The position numbers were made by a program, and so were the translations under genes. Shown one piece after another: positions 9,902 to 19,456 of a DNA stretch of 64,000 bases. How positions within the stretch are numbered: position 1 is the first letter of the stretch; the number at the start of each line of letters is the position of its first letter. This stretch comes from Megalonaias nervosa (lineage: Eukaryota > Mollusca > Bivalvia > Unionida > Unionidae): positions 1 through 64,000 of the forward strand of contig JAECUM010004416.1 in the NCBI GenBank assembly GCA_016617855.1, in the 5' to 3' direction. Under the pieces are notes generated by a model, which was given only the letters and a program-made list of their open reading frames with translations, was not told where the DNA came from and did no database searches.

Positions 9902-12900
9902 AAACTGAGAACCACAGCCTACACGTACGCGGTGAAGTTTAAAGATTTTAAGTCCGAAGTACCGCTGGAGTAAGCAGAAGGGTTCATCACCGATGTGTGG
10001 GATTCTTTGTTAACCACACTGAAACAGCAATGTGAAAACAAAGAAGACGATCGCTTGAGACTTTCCATTCATCACGACAGTTTGAAGTCCCCCGTTTGGA
10101 TCGAGTTTAGCAGTCCAGCAGAATTGACGCCTTCCAAAGTCATCGACAAGATTCAACACGTGCAGCAATCCAACGACAAGTTTCACATCACCGATGGAAA
10201 AGCGACACTGTTCATGACCCACGTGTCTCTTCCCCAAGGGATAGGACGCAAAAAGGTGTTCTTGGTGGACGACCTTTGCAGCACCAAAAAGAGCCTCGTC
10301 CGAATTAACAACCCTCAAGACAAGATGTGTTTAGCCCGTGCCATCGTGGTGGGACGAACGTATGTCGACAAGAACGATACGGCAGAATGGAAAAGAGCCT
10401 GGCAAACTATTCAAAAATCTAGTCGAGCCAAACAACGAAGAGAAGCAGAACTCCTGTTACAGCAAGCTGGCCTTTCCAAAGACACACCCTGTGGCATTCC
10501 TGAAATGAAAAAGTTGCTAGACGTCTTGGCTCCACACTACACCTTGAAAGTGCACCATCAAAAAGTGCGCGGACCTATGTTTCCAAGTCCACGATTTGGT
10601 GACAATTTCAAAGACGGAAAATACATTCACGTCTATCATCACGATCAACATTTTGATGCCATTACCAGTATCACCGGTTTCCTGGGATACGGTTATTACT
10701 GTGAGAAATGTGACTATGGCTATAACAATCGAGAGCAACACAAACATTGCGGATCGAAATGTGAGGGATGTTTAGCCTCTAAGTCCTGTCTGGACCAAGG
10801 ACAAGAACGAGTGCATTGCTCTGCTTGTCAGCGCACGTTTGTCAGTTTAACCTGTTACCAACAACATCTAAAGACGCAAAGTTCACAGTAGAAAAGTGCC
10901 TGTCAACTCCTGAGATTGTGCCCTACTTGTGGACAAGGCATACGTACCAACAGTGCCAAGACACACGTATGTTCAGGAAAGAAATAATGTCACATTTGTC
11001 ACCAAATCGTGGACTTGGAACACCAATGCTATATTTTAAAAAAAAAACCATTCCTAACACGAAGAAGATGAAGATAAGCAGAAGAAAGGCCATTTCATCT
11101 TTTTCGATTTCGAATGCATGCAAGAGACTGGCATTCACATTCCTAATCTCTGTGTGGCTCACCGAGCGTGCGAGAAGTGCATCCAAGAGCCAATATGTAG
11201 TCATTGCTCTCACTGCAGCAAGATTCCTGGAGGACGTGAAAAAATCTTTCGTGGACCGAACACGCTGGCCGATTTTGCCCAGTGGATCTTAAACCCTATC
11301 GACGAGACGTGGAGCCAAGAAGACATCGAACGTTACGGAGATTGTTATTGCTATGCTACGGTGATGGCTCACAATTTCTCGGGATACGACGGGCAATTTC
11401 TCCTCAGATACTATACGGAACAAAGTTCTGAACGTCCTAAAGTGACTTTGAACGGAGCCAAAATCATTTCCATGCAAGTGGGTCAAGTGCAGTTTAAAGA
11501 TTCGATGAGTTACTTGGCCATGCCTTTGAGTCGCATGCCTAAAATGTTTGGAATGACAGAAATGGCCAAAGGCTATTTTCCACACTTTTTTAATACCGAA
11601 ACCAATCAACACGCCGTTCTACCCCATTTCCTTGAGGCTCACTACTACGACCCCGACAACATGCGCACCGAACAACGAGAAGCTTTCTACGCTTGGTACC
11701 AGACTCACGCCTCGGTCCCCTTCGACTTTCAGGAAGAAATGTTAAAATATTGTCGTTCCGACGTGGACATTTTACGGCGTTGCTGTGGAAAATTTCGAGA
11801 ACTGTTCATGGAGCACGGAGGGATCGATGCTTTGAAAGAAGCCTGTACCATTGCCAAAGCGTGTTCCTTAGTGTACCGTCAACGATTCATGCCCGAAAAC
11901 ACCCTGGCTGCCATCAGTACTCAAACCACTAATTTTGTCAAACGTCAATACTCGGTCAAAGCCCGACGCTGGTTACATTACTTGTGCGACAAGGAAGACA
12001 AATGGATCCAACATGATCGCAACGGAGGAGGCGAAAAAGCCATCGGAAGGTATTCGGTGGATTGCTGGGACTAAGAAAGCCCCAAGATCGTGTACGAGTT
12101 TAACGGTTGCTTATTTCACAGATGTCTCATCTGCTGCCCTGAATGTAAGACGACAAATCAGTTTTTACAACGGACCATGGAAGACTTGTACCAGACCACA
12201 TATCAGCGACGCTTGAAGTTAGAAGAGCAAGGATACCAAGTGGTAGAAATGTGGGAACACGAGTACGATCACCGTTTGAAAACTGTTCCCGAGTTTAAGC
12301 TCATCGTGGAAAGTTACAAGCTGGTGGACCCACTGAACCCAAGGGACAGTTTGTACGGAGGACGGACGAATTACACCTGTTTGCTGTACCACACCGACGA
12401 AGAGAAAGGAGAGGAAATCAAATACCTGGACGCGTGTTCGCTGTATCCATACGTGTGCAAATATTGTCACTTACCCGCAGGGCACCCGCAGTTGCTGACG
12501 GAACATATTGACCTGGACAACATTCGCCAATACGAAGGATTGATCAAGTGCAAAGTTTTGCTTCCCATGTACTTGTACCATCCCGTTTTACCTCACCATT
12601 GCCAAGGAAAACTTATGTTTGCCTTGTGCCGTACTTGTGCCGAAACGTGCAACCAAGACCGTCCTTGTCTGCACACCCAGGAAGAACGCGCCTTGACGGG
12701 AACTTTGGTCAGCGTGGAATTGTTTAAAGCTCTGAACCTGAGATACCAACTGTTAGAAGTGTACGAAATTTACCACTTTCCCAAGACAGAAGAATATCAC
12801 AAGGGCGACGAGACTCAAAAAGGCATTTTCGCAGACTACGTGGATGCCTTTTTGAAAATGAAACAAGAAGCCAGTGGCTATCCTTCCTGGTGCGACTCTC

Positions 12901-13756
12901 CAGAAGACCAAAAGAAATTCAAAGACAAATACTGGGAGCACGAAGGCATCCCTTTAGACCACATCGAGAAAAACGAAGGAAGGCGATCGTTTGCCAAAGT
13001 AATGTTAAATTGCTTGTGGGGTAAAATGGCACAACGACCGTGCTCACCCAAGACGGAGTATTTGACAGAAACTTCTCGCTACTTCCAGATGATTCACGAC
13101 AAAACCAAATACATGAAACATGTGGACGTCGATCGTGAGGACTTGATCTTAGTCAATTACGAAGAAAAACTGGACTTTGTAGAAGCCGACGAATTTGGAA
13201 GTGTCATCGTTGCGGCTTACGTGACAGCCCATGCTCGCTTAAAACTGTACGAAGCTCTAGAACTGTTAGGAGATCGTGTGCTGTATTTTGACACGGAGAG
13301 TTGCATCTACATCGATCGCCTAGGTCAACCTCACCCTGTCATCGAAGGAGACCGTTTAGGAGCCTGGACGGATGAGCATCCCTACGACAAGATTCTAAGT
13401 TTTGCAAGTGCCGGTCCCAAAAATTACGGCTACGGTTACCGTGACCCTCAAGGAGAAGTACACACGGAGCGTAAAGTGAAGGATTGACTCTCAATTATCG
13501 TACCAGTCGACTGGTGAACTTTGGCGTCTTGAAAGAAGCCTTGCAGTCTGGACAGGATGGAAATTTTAAAGTGACCACCCACGAACCGCACAAGATTGTA
13601 CGTTTACCCACACATCAAATCGTTAGCCGTCCCTTGGAAAAAGTCTATCAAATTGTGTACCAGAAGCGAGTTCGGCTTCCCAACCACTTCACTTTACCGT
13701 ACGGTCACGACGATATTGGCCAGCATATAAAAAAGGACAACGTTCAAGACCGATAG
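9902..13756 (+). pseudogene. polB: Protein-primed family B DNA polymerase (Polinton PolB), interrupted
   Basis: This is the replicative polymerase of Polintons/adintoviruses, thought to copy the linear element by protein priming. Visible in order: a zinc-binding segment (CEKCDYGYNNREQHKHC, near 10700-10750); further Cys pairs to 11030; ExoI FDFE at 11103-11114; ExoII NFSGYDGQF near 11372; ExoIII YCRSDVDIL near 11750; motif A DACSLYP at 12429-12449; motif B KVMLNCLWG near 13000; motif C YFDTES at 13284-13301, where the usual DTDS has Glu for the second Asp. Breaks: TAA at 9971-9973, TAG at 10889-10891, a frame change in the A-run at about 11038-11047, TAA at 12072-12074 and a frame change near 13480-13490. 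Start unclear; readable from about 9902. About 1,280 codons overall, a normal size for the family. Confidence 0.9.
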
Positions 13757-13788
13757 TTCATTGTGACTACCATTGCCAAGCGAGAAAG

Positions 13789-14415
13789 ATGAATCCTTTC
13801 AAACATCAAGTATCAAGCAAGAGCAAACTCGAGTGCGATGCTGTGCCTTGCGATGGCAGGGAAGCCGTACACTATGACCGTAGCGATTCAGTACCACATC
13901 ATCGGAACTTTGCTATAACTACTACTACCATACTTACCATGGAAAGTGATGCTGTGCGTGTCAAACCTGACGGATGCGAAAGCGATGCCACTCGTTATCG
14001 TACTCCTTTTCACTTTACTGGTTTTCATGGTGGATGTCATCATTACGAAACCATGCGGCTACCACCCTACGGATGTCATGCAAAACTGAGCACACTCCTG
14101 CATATTTCACCGTACCCTCATCGAAATGAACCTGTGAAAGATGAATATTCCTTCCCTGTGAGTTTGCCTGAATACTGCGACTTTGAAAGTCGATTCCAAA
14201 CCTTCCGGGGAAAATGGCCAAAATATCTAGGAGGACCTACCCCCGAAGAATTAGCTAGAGCTGGATTTATCTAGATGGGCGAAGGGGATAAAGTCAAGTG
14301 CTTCAGTTGCGGTGTGTCACTTCACGAGTGGGAGAACAAAGATTGCGCTTACCTGGAACATGCTCGATGGTCTCCAGATTGTCACTACCTACCTTTAGTG
14401 GGACCTCGTCATTGA
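13789..14415 (+). pseudogene. BIR-domain (IAP-like) protein, one in-frame stop
   Basis: The ATG at 13789 begins a 208-codon frame with a TAG at 14272-14274. The N-terminal 120 residues are unrecognised and rich in Asp, His and Arg. The C-terminal part is a BIR repeat: FESRFQTFRGKW, then GGPTPEELARAGF, then (after the stop) GEGDKVKCFSCG and the zinc ligands in the exact pattern C-x2-C-x16-H-x6-C, ending HARWSPDC. BIR proteins of IAP type bind caspases or related partners and block cell death, and large DNA viruses of invertebrates often carry them. Here it lies directly after PolB in the same orientation. No RING finger is seen. The stop falls inside the BIR fold, so the gene is probably inactive. 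Confidence 0.8.
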
Positions 14416-14427
14416 AGTGGGCATACC

Positions 14428-14817
14428 ATGTCGTTTAAGAAACCAGCTCCTTGGCTAGGAGTCAAACGTTGGACAACCCCTAGACAAGTATTTAAACCCT
14501 ACTGGAAAAATAATCTTCAAACATTACCAAACGAATTGCAAGAGAAGATCTACAAGGACATTTGGCAGGGACTTGCCAGAGCCAAATCTCAAATAGTGAC
14601 TGTAGAACTTTTGTGTCGAGAAATTCACAAGAGGAAATTGACAAAAGTCAACAAACAAGTCCGATTTCTCTGGATCAAGGGTGCGTTCTTCCTAATATTC
14701 TGCTTTATACCATTTACATTACAGGATTTTAATGACATTCTTGACCGTTTCCTGGAATGGCAGTCTCCAGAAATAACTCACTTTGTCCGTTACTTCCGCT
14801 CTTGGAGAAGTCTTTGA
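14428..14817 (+). CDS. F-box-like protein 1, function unknown
   Basis: A 129-residue ORF starts 13 bases after the BIR frame ends. Residues about 30-45 (LQTLPNELQEKIYKDIW) look like the start of an F-box: the LP-x-EL-x-x-I-Y pattern in a helical context. The rest is helical and unrecognised, with a hydrophobic stretch (GAFFLIFCFIPFTL) near residue 90. A related segment recurs in the next ORF, so the two are probably tandem paralogues. F-box proteins link targets to SCF ubiquitin ligases; that role here is only inferred from the short motif. Confidence 0.5.
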   Translation: MSFKKPAPWLGVKRWTTPRQVFKPYWKNNLQTLPNELQEKIYKDIWQGLARAKSQIVTVELLCREIHKRKLTKVNKQVRFLWIKGAFFLIFCFIPFTLQDFNDILDRFLEWQSPEITHFVRYFRSWRSL

Positions 14818-14822
14818 CAGAC

Positions 14823-15212
14823 ATGGTCATGGATACTTTACAAGAGAACATTCGTGGTTTGCCTGTGGAGTTGAGAGAACGCATTTACCGCGAGTTCGTC
14901 AAAATACAAGTGAAACGCAAAGAACCATTGCATCCGTTACGTCACCGAAGTTTGAACGACTGGTACCTAAATGCTATAAGAGGACTGATTCTGATGAGAG
15001 TGTTCCAGTGGTCAGACATTGATGAATCGCGTGAAATTCATAAATTTTTGGATGCCACTCATTCAACTTACAAGGTGATTCTAATACACCGGATTCCAAC
15101 GGACGAGTTAGAGGATTACAACAAATCTTTACAAGAACAATTCTTTCTAGTTCAAGAGGAAACTTCTGTGCGACGTGTGGTGTGTGAGTTAGTGACTAAA
15201 CCTTTTTGGTAG
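14823..15212 (+). CDS. F-box-like protein 2, function unknown
   Basis: From the ATG at 14823 the ORF encodes 129 residues with NIRGLPVELRERIYREF near the start, matching the first F-box-like ORF in pattern. The remainder is helical, with a C-terminal RRVVCELVTKPFW segment that echoes GRRVVCVLVTC in the next ORF. The frame is open further upstream to 14757, but the ATG at 14823 places the motif as in the first copy. An AATAAA lies at 15222-15227, just after the stop, and may serve as a poly(A) signal. Confidence 0.5.
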   Translation: MVMDTLQENIRGLPVELRERIYREFVKIQVKRKEPLHPLRHRSLNDWYLNAIRGLILMRVFQWSDIDESREIHKFLDATHSTYKVILIHRIPTDELEDYNKSLQEQFFLVQEETSVRRVVCELVTKPFW

Positions 15213-15271
15213 GGTACTAAAATAAAACTGAGGCTGTTCAAAAAGTACGCTTATTACCTTACACCAAAGAG

Positions 15272-15280
15272 GGTATAAAA
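15272..15280 (+). promoter_or_regulatory. TATA-like box before 15291 ORF
   Basis: GGTATAAAAACGG lies about 15 bp before the ATG at 15291. Similar TATAAAA boxes occur in other gaps of the element (16135, 16941). The spacing to this ATG is very short, so it may be chance or give a nearly leaderless transcript. Confidence 0.3.
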
Positions 15281-15290
15281 ACGGACTACC

Positions 15291-15578
15291 ATGGCACGAC
15301 CTTTATCATTCGTGATACAACAGATTCCGTGGAAGGAAATCAATGACACTATTCAAACGGTGGAGGATTACCAACACCTATTACGAGAACTGTGTCCATT
15401 GCATTGGGGCCGCCGTGTAGTGTGTGTCTTAGTGACTTGCATTCTGGGATTTCGTTTACCAGCCGATTCCTTGTGGACTCTTTACGAACAGTACATACCA
15501 CCCAAAAAGCATGAAAGTGGTCCCTTTAAATGTACTCGAGAGACTCATTCTGCTCAAAGCTTTGCGCTTTCATCATGA
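15291..15578 (+). CDS. Small ORF, 95 aa, unknown
   Basis: The ATG at 15291 gives a helical protein with a Trp-rich start (QQIPWKEINDTIQTVED) and GRRVVCVLVTCILGF, similar to the C-terminal segment of the 14823 ORF. It may be a diverged or truncated third member of that group. Its C-terminal part overlaps the ORF at 15511 in another frame, so a frame change may have split one original gene. No family recognised. Confidence 0.35.
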   Translation: MARPLSFVIQQIPWKEINDTIQTVEDYQHLLRELCPLHWGRRVVCVLVTCILGFRLPADSLWTLYEQYIPPKKHESGPFKCTRETHSAQSFALSS

Positions 15579-15756
15579 TACTTCTCAACCTCTACGGGAA
15601 AACAAGATTCGTCAACTTTTAGGCACTGAAGATGTGTACGACGACGTGTGTGTAGCTTGTGACTTGCACCCTCACTGGAAAGATGTACGTGACTGGACAA
15701 GTTGGGGTTTTGAGGCTTGGACAAAAGAAGTGGCATACTATGCCCAAGATTTGTAA
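15511..15756 (+). CDS. Small ORF, 81 aa, unknown
   Basis: It starts within the previous ORF (ATG at 15511) and runs in a different frame. The N-terminus is leucine-rich (VPLNVLERLILLKALRF), and the C-terminus has two Cys, several Trp and acidic residues (DDVCVACDLHPHWKDV). It may be the C-terminal continuation of the 15291 gene after a frame change, or a separate overlapping gene. Function unknown. Confidence 0.35.
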   Translation: MKVVPLNVLERLILLKALRFHHDTSQPLRENKIRQLLGTEDVYDDVCVACDLHPHWKDVRDWTSWGFEAWTKEVAYYAQDL

Positions 15757-15847
15757 TCCTAAAAAATTAAAACGTTCAGTGAAAAAAGTAACTTTTAAAC
15801 CAGTGTTATTGACAGTGCCAGAAGAAGAAGATGTCGTGGACCGATGA
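15740..15847 (+). CDS. Short basic ORF, 35 aa, unknown
   Basis: The ATG at 15740 overlaps the end of the previous ORF and the start of the next. The product is basic at first (NPKKLKRSVKKVTFKP) and acidic at the end. It is too short for a family call. The chain of overlapping ends resembles compact viral gene packing. Confidence 0.3.
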   Translation: MPKICNPKKLKRSVKKVTFKPVLLTVPEEEDVVDR

Positions 15848-16139
15848 AAACCACTCTCTTCAGGACAGGACCGTTATCGACATCCCCGAAAGGCCATTCC
15901 GGGAGGACTCTTGTGTGACTGTTCCAAGGAGTGTAGAGACTCTAAGAACATTACACACTCCCCCTACTATTTCACCTCTTGACCACCACAAATGTTGTAC
16001 AGAGACTTGTTTATATTCCACTATGATCGTTTTGATGTCTTTTATTCAAGTACTTAACCATTTGGCTTTTATCTATTTTTGTCTTTCGTGTTGTTCAAAA
16101 TTAAGGATGACAATAAACGTGTCCTGTAAAAAAGTATAA
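15831..16139 (+). CDS. Putative single-pass membrane protein, 102 aa
   Basis: The ATG at 15831 overlaps the previous ORF by 17 bases. The N-terminal 60 residues are polar and proline-rich, then comes a hydrophobic segment (MIVLMSFIQVLNHLAFIYFC) followed by Cys and basic residues, suggesting one transmembrane helix with a short cytosolic tail. An AATAAA lies at 16112-16117. Function unknown; small membrane ORFs near the ATPase are common in Polinton-type elements. Confidence 0.4.
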   Translation: MSWTDENHSLQDRTVIDIPERPFREDSCVTVPRSVETLRTLHTPPTISPLDHHKCCTETCLYSTMIVLMSFIQVLNHLAFIYFCLSCCSKLRMTINVSCKKV

Positions 16140-16191
16140 AATTATTGTCTTGTCTGTTTTCTTGTCAAAAGTGACATTTCTTACACTACTA

Positions 16192-16910
16192 TGGCTACCT
16201 CTACTATCTCTGCTCCCTCTTCCTCCACTGTCAAAGTCAGTGACGAACACCGGACTAGTTGGGAGACCTTGTATCATCGCCATCCCTTTAACATGCTCAT
16301 TGCCGGATCTAGCGGTTTCGCAAAACCGAATTTGTCAAACGTTTGATCGAACATAAACATCATTTGATCGATCGTCCACATCAACGAATCGTGTGGTGTT
16401 ACAAAGAGTGGCAATCGGCGTACAGCCTTCTGCGAGAAAATCAAGGCGATTCCATCGTCTTTGTGGAAGGCATTCCTGGCGAAGACGACGGGATCGTGTC
16501 TGACCCTAATCAAACTCATTTGGTTATCTTTGACGACATGTTAGGAGAAGACGAGAAGAAATTAAACTCTGGTTTACGCGCAAAGGGCATCATCGTAATG
16601 CCAGTGTCATTTACATCGCTGAAATTTGTTTCAACTAAGTAAAGCCCATCGCATCATCAGCCTCAATGCTCATTACGTGGTGTTGTTTAAAAGTCCTAGA
16701 GATAAATCGCAAGTGCAAGTGTTAGCCAAACAGTTAGGAACGCGTTGGCTGACAAATGCGTACGACGATGCCACTCAAATCCCCCACGCTTATTTACTCA
16801 TGGATTTAAAACCCACTACCCCCGATTATTTGCGATTTCGTACCCATCTGTTTCACCACTGGTGCCAAGACGGAGGGCCTGTCGTGTACACGTCCCCTTC
16901 GTCGACTTAA
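16192..16910 (+). pseudogene. Packaging ATPase (FtsK/HerA, A32-like), frameshifted
   Basis: This is the motor that would load DNA into the capsid. The ATG at 16192 leads to a P-loop region (FNMLIAGSSGF near 16290). The frame then changes immediately after it, and the protein continues in the 16343-16642 frame: a conserved IVWCYKEW segment, then Walker B HLVIFDDMLGE near 16520-16550. A second frame change near 16590-16630 leads to the C-terminal block (RIISLNAHYVVLFKSPRDKS) and ends at 16910. Total about 240 codons, usual for the family. TATA-like AAAGTATAAAA lies upstream at about 16131. Family and order are clear; the copy is broken. Confidence 0.85.
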
Positions 16911-16939
16911 CCACAACCACAATCACCAAAAAAAAAAAA

Positions 16940-16948
16940 TCTATAAAA
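16940..16948 (+). promoter_or_regulatory. TATA box upstream of 16987 gene
   Basis: TCTATAAAAACC lies about 40 bp before the ATG at 16987 and is followed by a pyrimidine-rich stretch with a possible initiator (TCTCTCTCACACAGC). The spacing fits a normal RNA polymerase II core promoter, perhaps of the virion-gene block. Confidence 0.45.
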
Positions 16949-16986
16949 ACCTCGGTCACTTGGGGTCTCTCTCACACAGCGTCAAC

Positions 16987-17717
16987 ATGACATCCCTTCA
17001 GGCTCATCTTCCCGTCAAATTGATTCGTGCCTCCTACGGTATCAGTCGCGAAAAAAATCCACAAATACGTGCTCGTGTCTTATAAGCTAGTCTCAAAGAA
17101 GTCTTACGATGGTTTAAGGTGACAGCACGTCAATTACTGCAAGGCATCATTCAGATTCCACATCAAACCAAACGTTTTTTTGAGAGAGAAACAAAGTCGC
17201 CTTGACGCAACTAGCCGATCCTCGCATCGACACTCAAACCAAAAAGCAAATCATTTTCAAACCTGGAGGTAGCGGTTCTCTAGGAGGTGTCATCATTCGT
17301 TCCCTCTTAAAATGGGATCCTAATGCTCCCAAATTCGTCCCCAAGAAAAAAGACACGCCCAAACGTACCCAGAAGAAAAAGAAAAAGAGCAACGGTGTCA
17401 AGACCAGGTCACAGCCTCAGAAAAAGAAAAAGAAAAGTCCACAGAAAACAGCTTCTACCCGCAAGAGAGCGTCTCCAAAAACGTCTCTTCTAGCGGTGAC
17501 ACCCTCTTCCTCTTTAGCGGCAGTGGCTGCAGCTCACAAAGTACCTGCCCCCAAAATCAAAGTCCAAGAGAGAACGGGTGTGTTACAGAGTTTACTGGAT
17601 TTTTCCAAGCAAGAACTGTCCCGATTTAGTCCATTGCGAACTCCTCCAGGACGTGTTTTGCCTGTCATCAAGTTGATAAGAGGTAAAGACACTCAGTGGC
17701 GACGCATTCCAGTATAA
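16987..17717 (+). pseudogene. Lysine-rich core-like protein, interrupted
   Basis: The ATG at 16987 gives 32 residues up to TAA at 17083-17085. After a frame change near 17190-17200 a long open frame (17202-17717) follows. That part has a glycine-rich patch (KPGGSGSLGGVIIRSLLKWD), then long Lys/Arg/Ser/Pro runs, then a folded-looking C-terminus. The strongly basic middle suggests a DNA-condensing virion core protein, comparable in role to adenovirus core proteins; that is inference from composition and from its place between the ATPase and the pX-like genes. Confidence 0.5.
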
Positions 17718-17785
17718 AAAAGACCTGTGGCAAAAAATACGGATTAGTGTTTTTGTGCTGCTGAACGCGGAAAGATTTCCCCTCC

Positions 17786-17945
17786 ATGAAGTGCACACGG
17801 TTACCATCTTGTTCCTTCTTCGGTCCAAAGAGGAAAAGGAAAACGAAAAAGACAGTCACGGCATCCTAAAAAGCGCTTAGCCAAACATCGACGTCACCCC
17901 AAGAAAAGATACACTCGTCGAAAGAAAAAGAGGAGCCACCAATGA
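17786..17945 (+). pseudogene. Small Arg/Lys-rich virion peptide, frameshifted
   Basis: The ATG at 17786 starts a short peptide that becomes basic (GPKRKRKTKK). In another frame the basic run continues (HPKKRLAKHRRHPKKRYTRR) and ends at TGA 17943-17945. The tiny, almost purely basic C-terminal part resembles the small DNA-binding mu/pX-type peptides of adenovirus-like virions in composition. Family membership cannot be proven at this length. Confidence 0.4.
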
Positions 17946-18094
17946 GGAGGATTCTTTTACGATTTGGGAAAACACATCGTCAACTTTATGACGAGGCGAT
18001 AGTCCCCAAAAAAGGATAAAAGACCGTGTGACAAGTCATCGATGTTAGTGTATTTTTGCTGTGTGCCACGGAACCAACGAACTAACCGAGAAAG

Positions 18095-18514
18095 ATGTCA
18101 CCCCAAAAGAGGTATTCCTCTTCTGCCCCCAAGGGAAAGAAAAGGAAAGGACTACCACCTCGTTTAGCCAAACATTGGGACATGTTGTCCGTCCTGTCCA
18201 AAGCTCCTCCACCCATGCGAAAAAAACTCATTCAAATTACCTCCAAAGATGTCATCGATACCGTGTGCGAATGTTGTCCGAATGTCTTGAAAGGCACAAT
18301 ACCTTTGTCTAAACACCATAAAGAATGCTTAGCCAAATATCGATACGTTTTTCGCCAAATGGTCCAAAAGAAAATACCCATTGGTCAAAAGGAAAAGATG
18401 TTGGTGCATCGCGGAGAAATTTTACCCTTTTTGCCCATGTTGCTGAAAGGAGTAATGGGAACAATAAGAGGACCCTTGCTGAAAGGAGTAATGGGAGACA
18501 TCATGGGAGGATGA
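18095..18514 (+). CDS. Polinton pX-like conserved small protein, 139 aa, intact
   Basis: An intact frame from the ATG at 18095. It begins with a basic, Ser-rich tail (SPQKRYSSSAPKGKKRKG). The conserved core has KKLIQITSKDVIDTVCECC, then NVLKGTIPLS, then a helical Lys-rich segment with EKMLVHRGE. It ends in a hydrophobic, glycine-rich tail with a duplicated LLKGVMG unit. Small proteins with this NVLKG-x-x-PLS core and hydrophobic Gly-rich end recur in Polintons/adintoviruses of invertebrates and are placed among virion proteins. Exact function unknown; a core or membrane-acting role is inference. One of the few large-block genes without a break. Confidence 0.65.
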   Translation: MSPQKRYSSSAPKGKKRKGLPPRLAKHWDMLSVLSKAPPPMRKKLIQITSKDVIDTVCECCPNVLKGTIPLSKHHKECLAKYRYVFRQMVQKKIPIGQKEKMLVHRGEILPFLPMLLKGVMGTIRGPLLKGVMGDIMGG

Positions 18515-18586
18515 AGAGAAAAAGGTCCAAGAGGATAAAAGGGACCTTTGGAGTGAAAAGATCTCAGACGTGATCCTTGAAATCCG

Positions 18587-19456
18587 ATGGAAGGAGGAAA
18601 ACTGGCTTTAGTGCCTTACAAACGATGGATGGAATACCATCGTTGGCAAGAACAACGAACTCCGCATTTACCTCCCAATCCTCATTTGACCGAAATGTCC
18701 CAGTTACAACACGAATTGCAATCGTTGATGGATCGCAGCGAATTGTCAGAAACGGAAAAATCGCAACGGTACGGTCAATTGTTGCAACGACTGGAACTCT
18801 TTCGCCAGAAATCTTTAGACGAAACAGCTCAACCCACTCTGAAAGATTTTAAGACTCTGATGAAAAGTCCATCACCACCATCCCCAGCGGTCAAGACAGA
18901 GGTAGCCCCACGGATGCCTGAGGGAGATGAGGCATGAGAAGTCTTTGAAACACCGTCAGCAGCTCCCATCCCTAGTAAGATTTCAGCGTCCTTTTTGACC
19001 CCTTCCCCTACACCCCAACGAGGAGAACTTAACGCTTGGGTTAAAAAGATGATGTCCACTCCTCCTTCGACAGAAGTGAAAAAGAGAGAAGGGATACCAG
19101 AAGTGAAAAAAGAAAAGAAGACCAAAGCTATCCCATTACCACCACCACCAGCACTACCTTCAACTTCTACACCCGTGGCACATCGGACACGTAAAACCGT
19201 TTCTAAACCACACCCTCGTCCCATTCAGAGTAGCATCAGTGAAGAGTGGATCACTTATTTAAAAAATGTAGAAGGTGTTAGCCAGCATTTACTACGATCC
19301 ATTCCATCCTGCAGGTTACGGAGGAGTTCAGAAATTGCATCGTGCTGCCAAAACTCGACTGAAAAGTGTTCGTTTACCTCAAGTGCAACGCTGGTTCCAA
19401 GAACAAGCCACGTACACCTTACACAAACCCGTTCGACGAAAATTTTCCAGAAGTAG
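18587..19456 (+). pseudogene. Proline-rich / coiled-coil structural-type protein, one in-frame stop
   Basis: The ATG at 18587 begins MEGGKLALVPYKRWMEYHR, an LVPYKRW-type start that resembles small Polinton proteins located before the integrase. A coiled-coil region follows (LQHELQSLMDR...), then a TGA at 18935-18937. The same frame continues with Pro/Ser/Lys-rich linkers and a conserved-looking end (RTRKTVSKPHPRPIQ, EEWITYLKN). The last part overlaps the start of the integrase frame at 19275, so the natural end is probably near 19275. Function unknown. Confidence 0.5.

Noticed and set aside
9902..13756. PolB with introns
   Set aside because: The interruptions are point stops or single-frame changes without GT-AG boundaries or missing residues, so they are mutations and not introns.
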